Shown here piece after piece: positions 59,681-64,000 of a stretch of DNA of 64,000 bases. The notes beneath the pieces are model-generated. The model saw nothing but the letters and a program-made list of their open reading frames with translations. It searched no databases and was not told the origin of the DNA. Made by a program: the position numbers and the translations under genes. Source of the stretch: Trachelipus rathkii (Eukaryota; Arthropoda; Malacostraca; Isopoda; Trachelipodidae); contig JABUQX010014034.1 of NCBI GenBank assembly GCA_015478945.1, forward strand, positions 1-64,000, given 5' to 3'. The first letter of the stretch is position 1. Each line of letters starts with the position of its first letter.

Positions 59681-60225
59681 TCGACCTTCTTCGATTGTGA
59701 TCTTCCAATTGGGTTGCGAGGGATTTTCGAAGTGTTCCCCTCCACACTCGTCACATCCTTATCCATTCCTCGTTACGGAAAAGCACCATCCCTATCATTA
59801 TTCTAGCAGTATGCCCTTTATTCTCATATCTTTAAATCACTTCTGAGCTCCTCTATAGAGCTTCCTAATCCCTTGAAGATAACGTATCTTCCTCTTATTC
59901 TCTCTCCTTCCATTAATTGAGTTCTATATTATATACTCTTTTTTCCTTCCTACGTAATGAACATCTACAGTTAGTATTTCCTTTTGTTGAAAATTCCCTC
60001 TTTTATGCAAAGCCGAATTATTTGTATCAGTCTTTTACTTTTGATATCTCTCTATATCTTTTGATTAAGATAACAATCCCTACGTACACGCTTCATTTTC
60101 TTTTACTTTTTTAACCGCTTGCAATCACCCGTTCATTTGCCTACTACTCAGGGTCAATAACATTCCTTATTACAAACTTATATGGATACTTAATAACAAT
60201 CAATAATTAAATAGTAATGTATTTA
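59681..60225. other. C/T-biased unassigned DNA
   Basis: A 65-codon plus frame (59,917-60,114) is Phe/Leu/Tyr-rich without a known domain. No other signal. Confidence 0.4.
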
Positions 60226-61365
60226 TTTTATATAAATTAATTAATAAATCATTTAAAAATATATATATATATTAAATATGATATATATTATATAATTATT
60301 TATCATATAAAGTACTAAATGTAATACATGTATTATATGAATATTATATATATATAATCCAATTATATTTAGTCTTTACGTACTATTCAGTATGTTGTGA
60401 TTGTTTCTTGATGTGCTGTATAGTGTGTTGAAGATGGTTCTAGTATGTATACTCACCATCTCTCTATCACAGTTGGTATCACGCCACGCATCTGCCTCCT
60501 TGCATTATCAATAAGGCTTATTATAGCCGACCAAGTTTGATAACCCATATATTTAATAATGGTATATATAATAATAGTCTATATTCAGTAAATAAGGTAA
60601 GCTGTAAAGGGACTAAATTAAAACTTAAATAAGTATAATAAAGATATACTATTATAGAATATATAAATAAATTAGATATATATATATATATTTTTATTAT
60701 TTTACTTATCTAAAACAATTAAATAGAGATATAAAACAATGATAGGAGAACATGTATGATTATAAATTACAAATATAATATAAGAAAGACTATAAATATA
60801 ATACTAGCGCGAAAGCATTCAACATCAGATCTAATATGATTCAATCCATGAGTTAGTGAATTATATTGAAATCAAAAATTATTTAAACAAGGTTGACACA
60901 AATACATAATTGCTTATTGTTCACTATTTTATATGGCTCAAATATATATGATTATGATACAGAACAGATATAAAAGTATATATTTAAGTGTAAAATGGTA
61001 AATTAGGAACTTTTACTCTATTTTATTTAAATAATATGTATGTAAAAAAATATTCACGAGAAAGAATGAAAATAAATTATACAGTATTTAGGAAGCTTAA
61101 TTTATTCTTAATATCATATTTTGAGTTAAATAATTTGCTAATTTGACGAAATCGTTAACCAGAACTACCGAATCGTTAACTAACTACATTTTCAATAAAC
61201 CAAAAAATTATCTCCTAAACATATACATTAAGTTCTTATTTATCAAACATCTAATTATTTACTATACAAATCTACCTCTACTTTTATATTATCAGAACAG
61301 TTAGATATATATATTATATACTATATATAATTAAGGAGTCTTTATTATAATACTACAAAATACAT
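60226..61365. other. AT-rich non-coding DNA
   Basis: Short TA tracts at 60,258-60,272, 60,335-60,357 and 60,675-60,692, otherwise unremarkable AT-rich sequence with stops in every frame. Confidence 0.6.
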
Positions 61366-61367
61366 TA

Positions 61368-61466
61368 AGTATATATATATATATATACTATAAATATACT
61401 ATTTATATTATATAGTATATATAGTGATATATGATATATATATTTCTGGTAGTAGAGATAAATACA

Positions 61467-61515
<49 letters not shown>

Positions 61516-61610
61516 ATATATGATAATATATATATATATATATATACTATTATATATATATATATATTATATATATAGATAAATAATATATATATATATA
61601 TATATATAGT
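61368..61610. repeat. (TA)n array
   Basis: Near-continuous TA, cleanest at 61,470-61,512 and 61,525-61,570. Confidence 0.92.
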
Positions 61611-62007
61611 ATTTAGGGTAAGATTGAGTTATATGCATGATCCCTCGCTCTGCTCTCGACTGATCAACCTATTCTCACGGCGGAAACATCAGAGATACAA
61701 TTCAGCGTTATGTTGTCTTCTACTAACAAGTACCATTATACGCATTCTTTAAACTTATATGGGCTTCCATAATAGACATAGTATAAATATGCTGTATTAG
61801 ATTTTTAATAACTATATATAACGCTACTTTATATAATCAGATATATTTACACAATATTAATAGTGAAACTGTAACATACTATAGCAGTATAGGCGATAAC
61901 TCAACCTATCAGCCCCTGTCAAATTATGATAAAAAGGAGAATAACAACTGCCTATATCATCTGCGTTATTCCTGTACAGGTATGTAAGGGTTCTCATGTG
62001 GCTTGGA

Positions 62008-62132
62008 ATTCTCTCCTCTCTCTCTCCTCTCCTCTCTCTCTCACTCATACTCTCTAGAACTCTACTACTCTTCTTTCAATCCCTCTCAATCCGGTCTCAT
62101 CGTCTCTGCTCTCTCTCTCTCTCTCTCTCTCG
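62008..62132 (+). repeat. (CT)n tract, compound
   Basis: CTCTC runs at 62,013-62,045 and 62,104-62,132, separated by ACTCTACTACTCTTC-type sequence. The matching Arg/Glu-rich minus frames are repeat by-products. Confidence 0.9.
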
Positions 62133-62849
62133 TCTCTGCTCGTATAGATTACCCATAAATACTTTATGAGTATACAGATGGCACAATATGTATGAGTGAG
62201 ATTAGATATATATATACCATAATACCATAATAGTGAAACCTCTTTAGTAGAGTGAAACAACGCTATATACTAATACCTTTCAGTAAATCTCAGCTGTATA
62301 TATAGTATAGTAGCCATCTACCAATAGTATATAAATATTTATAAATTTAATACCTTGAATAAGGTTATGCTACTCCACCTTTCAACAGTAGTCATTATTA
62401 TGGACAACCAACCTACCTCTTATTCTCACTATTACAATATGACAAAATATATATATATATTATACACTTATATATATAATTATATAGATTATATATATAA
62501 TATTAGGGGTTAATATAGCAATCCAATTATCCACATATGGATCCCCCTAATATTAATGAGAGGTATAATAGTATATAGATATATATAATTGACTAAATAT
62601 GTAGATTGAGCTCAATTATACCCTGATTCACTACTTATACCAGTTAATTTGACTACTAAAGAATTAAATTTATATTTATTAGTAAAGAGATATAACCAAG
62701 ACACATATATATGTTATATATATATTAATGAGTCTCTAAGTGCCATAATTAAAATGCAGATAGTATTAGTATATATAGAGAATCATTGCTGTTAAATCGA
62801 ACATTAAAGTAATGTGCGAGTATATAGAATTGCAGAGTATAGTATTATT

Positions 62850-62950
62850 TCACGTCCGCGCTCCGATCTTATGACGTCGCGGATTTTCCTCCTTCGAACG
62901 GCGCGGATTCTGGAAAACGCTTGAATCCCCACCGTCGATCAAAGAAGGAA
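62850..62950 (+). mobile_element. Possible tRNA-derived SINE remnant
   Basis: A GC-rich island of about 100 bp in AT-rich DNA ends ...GAAAACGCTTGAATCCCCACCG (62,913-62,934). GCTTGAATCCCC resembles a box B (GGTTCRANYCC), and TGACGTCGCGG lies upstream. No clear box A is visible. A small unrelated element or promoter-like island (TGACGTC is also a CRE-type motif) is the alternative. Confidence 0.35.
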
Positions 62951-63269
62951 ATAACAACATAGTATATATAATGAACTTAGTATATACTAAGACTAACTAA
63001 ATATAATATATACTCTTCTTTGAATTATTCACTTCATATGAGTCCCCTATATATAGTCACAATTAGATATTACTTTATAAATATATATTATATAGCTCAG
63101 TTATTTTTACTTAGGGTGCCAAAGACCCTTAATTTATCATAGCCTTCATCAACCTTAAGATCTAGAATATTATTTATATTTTCATTAACTTCATACCAGT
63201 ATTAATAATAATATGAGCTCAGTAATGACAATCTAATATTTCATATGTCTTATATAGCCCATTCTAAAT

Positions 63270-64000
63270 ACAACTGAGATGTTCTGAACTGCTTTAACTC
63301 AAAACGGACTTTCGGTGAGGTCCACTGCCAGATAGGTTAACGGAGCTTATCGTTATACATGTACGTTGATGGTATACAGAGGTCATTCCCTTCTTCGAGT
63401 ACATTGAAGATCTTCCTGCTCACTCAAGAGAATAACTCCATTTTGCGTATCGATTCGATTGCAGAGACTACTACAATTACCATCCAGGCTAGAGGATCAG
63501 TATTAGTACGAGACTTCCTTTTCGGAGAGCTGTGAATTTCACTATTCTGCGTTCCCTATCACCTCGCTTCAATCTATTCATTCTTGCCATAAATATCGAA
63601 ATCGCCTTAATCTGCTAGTGATACTCTTCTACAGAGAATTATAAAAGCGAAACTTTCATAAAGAACGACATAAGGTGAGCGAGCTTTGACTCCTCGTCAT
63701 GACCGTTAATGCGTTTGGATATCTCATTATAACGAAGATCTCTTTTTATTTTAGAGGCGTTGTCCTAAGAGCAGTTCTCAAGAAACAGTTATCTTTCTAC
63801 ACAATATGTTGTCTAATATCTGTACTATCATCTTCCTTCTCTACTCAGTACCTGTTGAGGATTCTCTCTTGCTAACTGTATCCAACTGAAAGAAGTGTGC
63901 CTAATCTCTTATGGCGCATGGCCTAGGTACCTAACTCATTATTCCACGATGCCATATCCTCCTATACCTCGGATACCAATGCCTCCTCCTCCTCTACCAA
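63270..64000. other. Moderate-GC unassigned sequence at the window edge
   Basis: About 730 bases with near-normal composition and no microsatellites, running off the window. Translation shows only short open stretches, and I recognise no domain. It could be the edge of a transposon or gene lying mostly outside. Confidence 0.35.

Overview
This window looks like nuclear, gene-poor, repeat-saturated DNA from an arthropod, most plausibly a crustacean. The evidence is very high A+T, hundreds of imperfect (TA)n, (AAT)n, (GT)n and (ACAT)n microsatellites, an interstitial array of the arthropod telomere motif TTAGG, tRNA-derived SINEs with RNA polymerase III box A/B motifs, and decayed remains of a non-LTR retrotransposon, two hAT transposases and a DUF4817-type transposase. 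No bacterial-style operons, intact long ORFs, rRNA genes or convincing host protein-coding genes were found. The longest open frames are about 60-130 codons, and most are simple-repeat or chance frames. The family names come from motifs recalled by eye, not from any search.

Layout. 1-3.4 kb: AT-rich DNA with TA and GT microsatellites. 3.4 kb: TTAGG-type array. 4.3-4.5 kb: copy of a dispersed pyrimidine-rich repeat. 4.5-6.6 kb: large TA block, ending at a LINE RNase H fragment (6.6-6.8 kb). 6.9-16.8 kb: TA/AAT-dominated DNA with a four-unit minisatellite at 8.0 kb and two speculative exon-like segments (8.5 and 11.76 kb). 16.8-31.3 kb: AT-rich DNA of ordinary complexity with almost nothing recognisable. 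31.3-33.4 kb: higher-GC pyrimidine-rich block. 33.7-34.8 kb: plus-strand hAT transposase relic. 37.9-38.5 kb: another dispersed-repeat copy. 39.28-39.99 kb: three related tRNA-derived SINE copies. 40.6-41.5 kb: a nested inverted/direct-repeat element. 42.90-43.14 kb: a 240-bp fold-back MITE inside TA repeats. 43.4-44.6 kb: a hAT end and hAT dimerisation-domain fragment beside a DUF4817-type transposase that it appears to interrupt.

The most striking structure is an imperfect palindrome of about 11.8 kb (45,448-57,250). Its arms are each more than 5 kb and collinear, and include matched exact stretches of 15-24 nt. The mirrored features are an outer 24-nt end, a CTCCGA/GGAGTC-rich block, two CA/GT tracts, an A-block opposite a T-block, and a tandem repeat of about 320-340 bp. 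A tRNA-like SINE fragment sits at the apex near 51.1 kb. TA arrays abut both outer ends. It could be a real inverted duplication or a fold-back/chimeric-read assembly artefact; the sequence alone cannot decide.

The elements do not form a pathway. The window reads as layers of transposon insertion, satellite growth and inverted duplication. Frequent frame breaks and ragged microsatellites also fit residual long-read error, so coding decay and sequencing error cannot be separated here.
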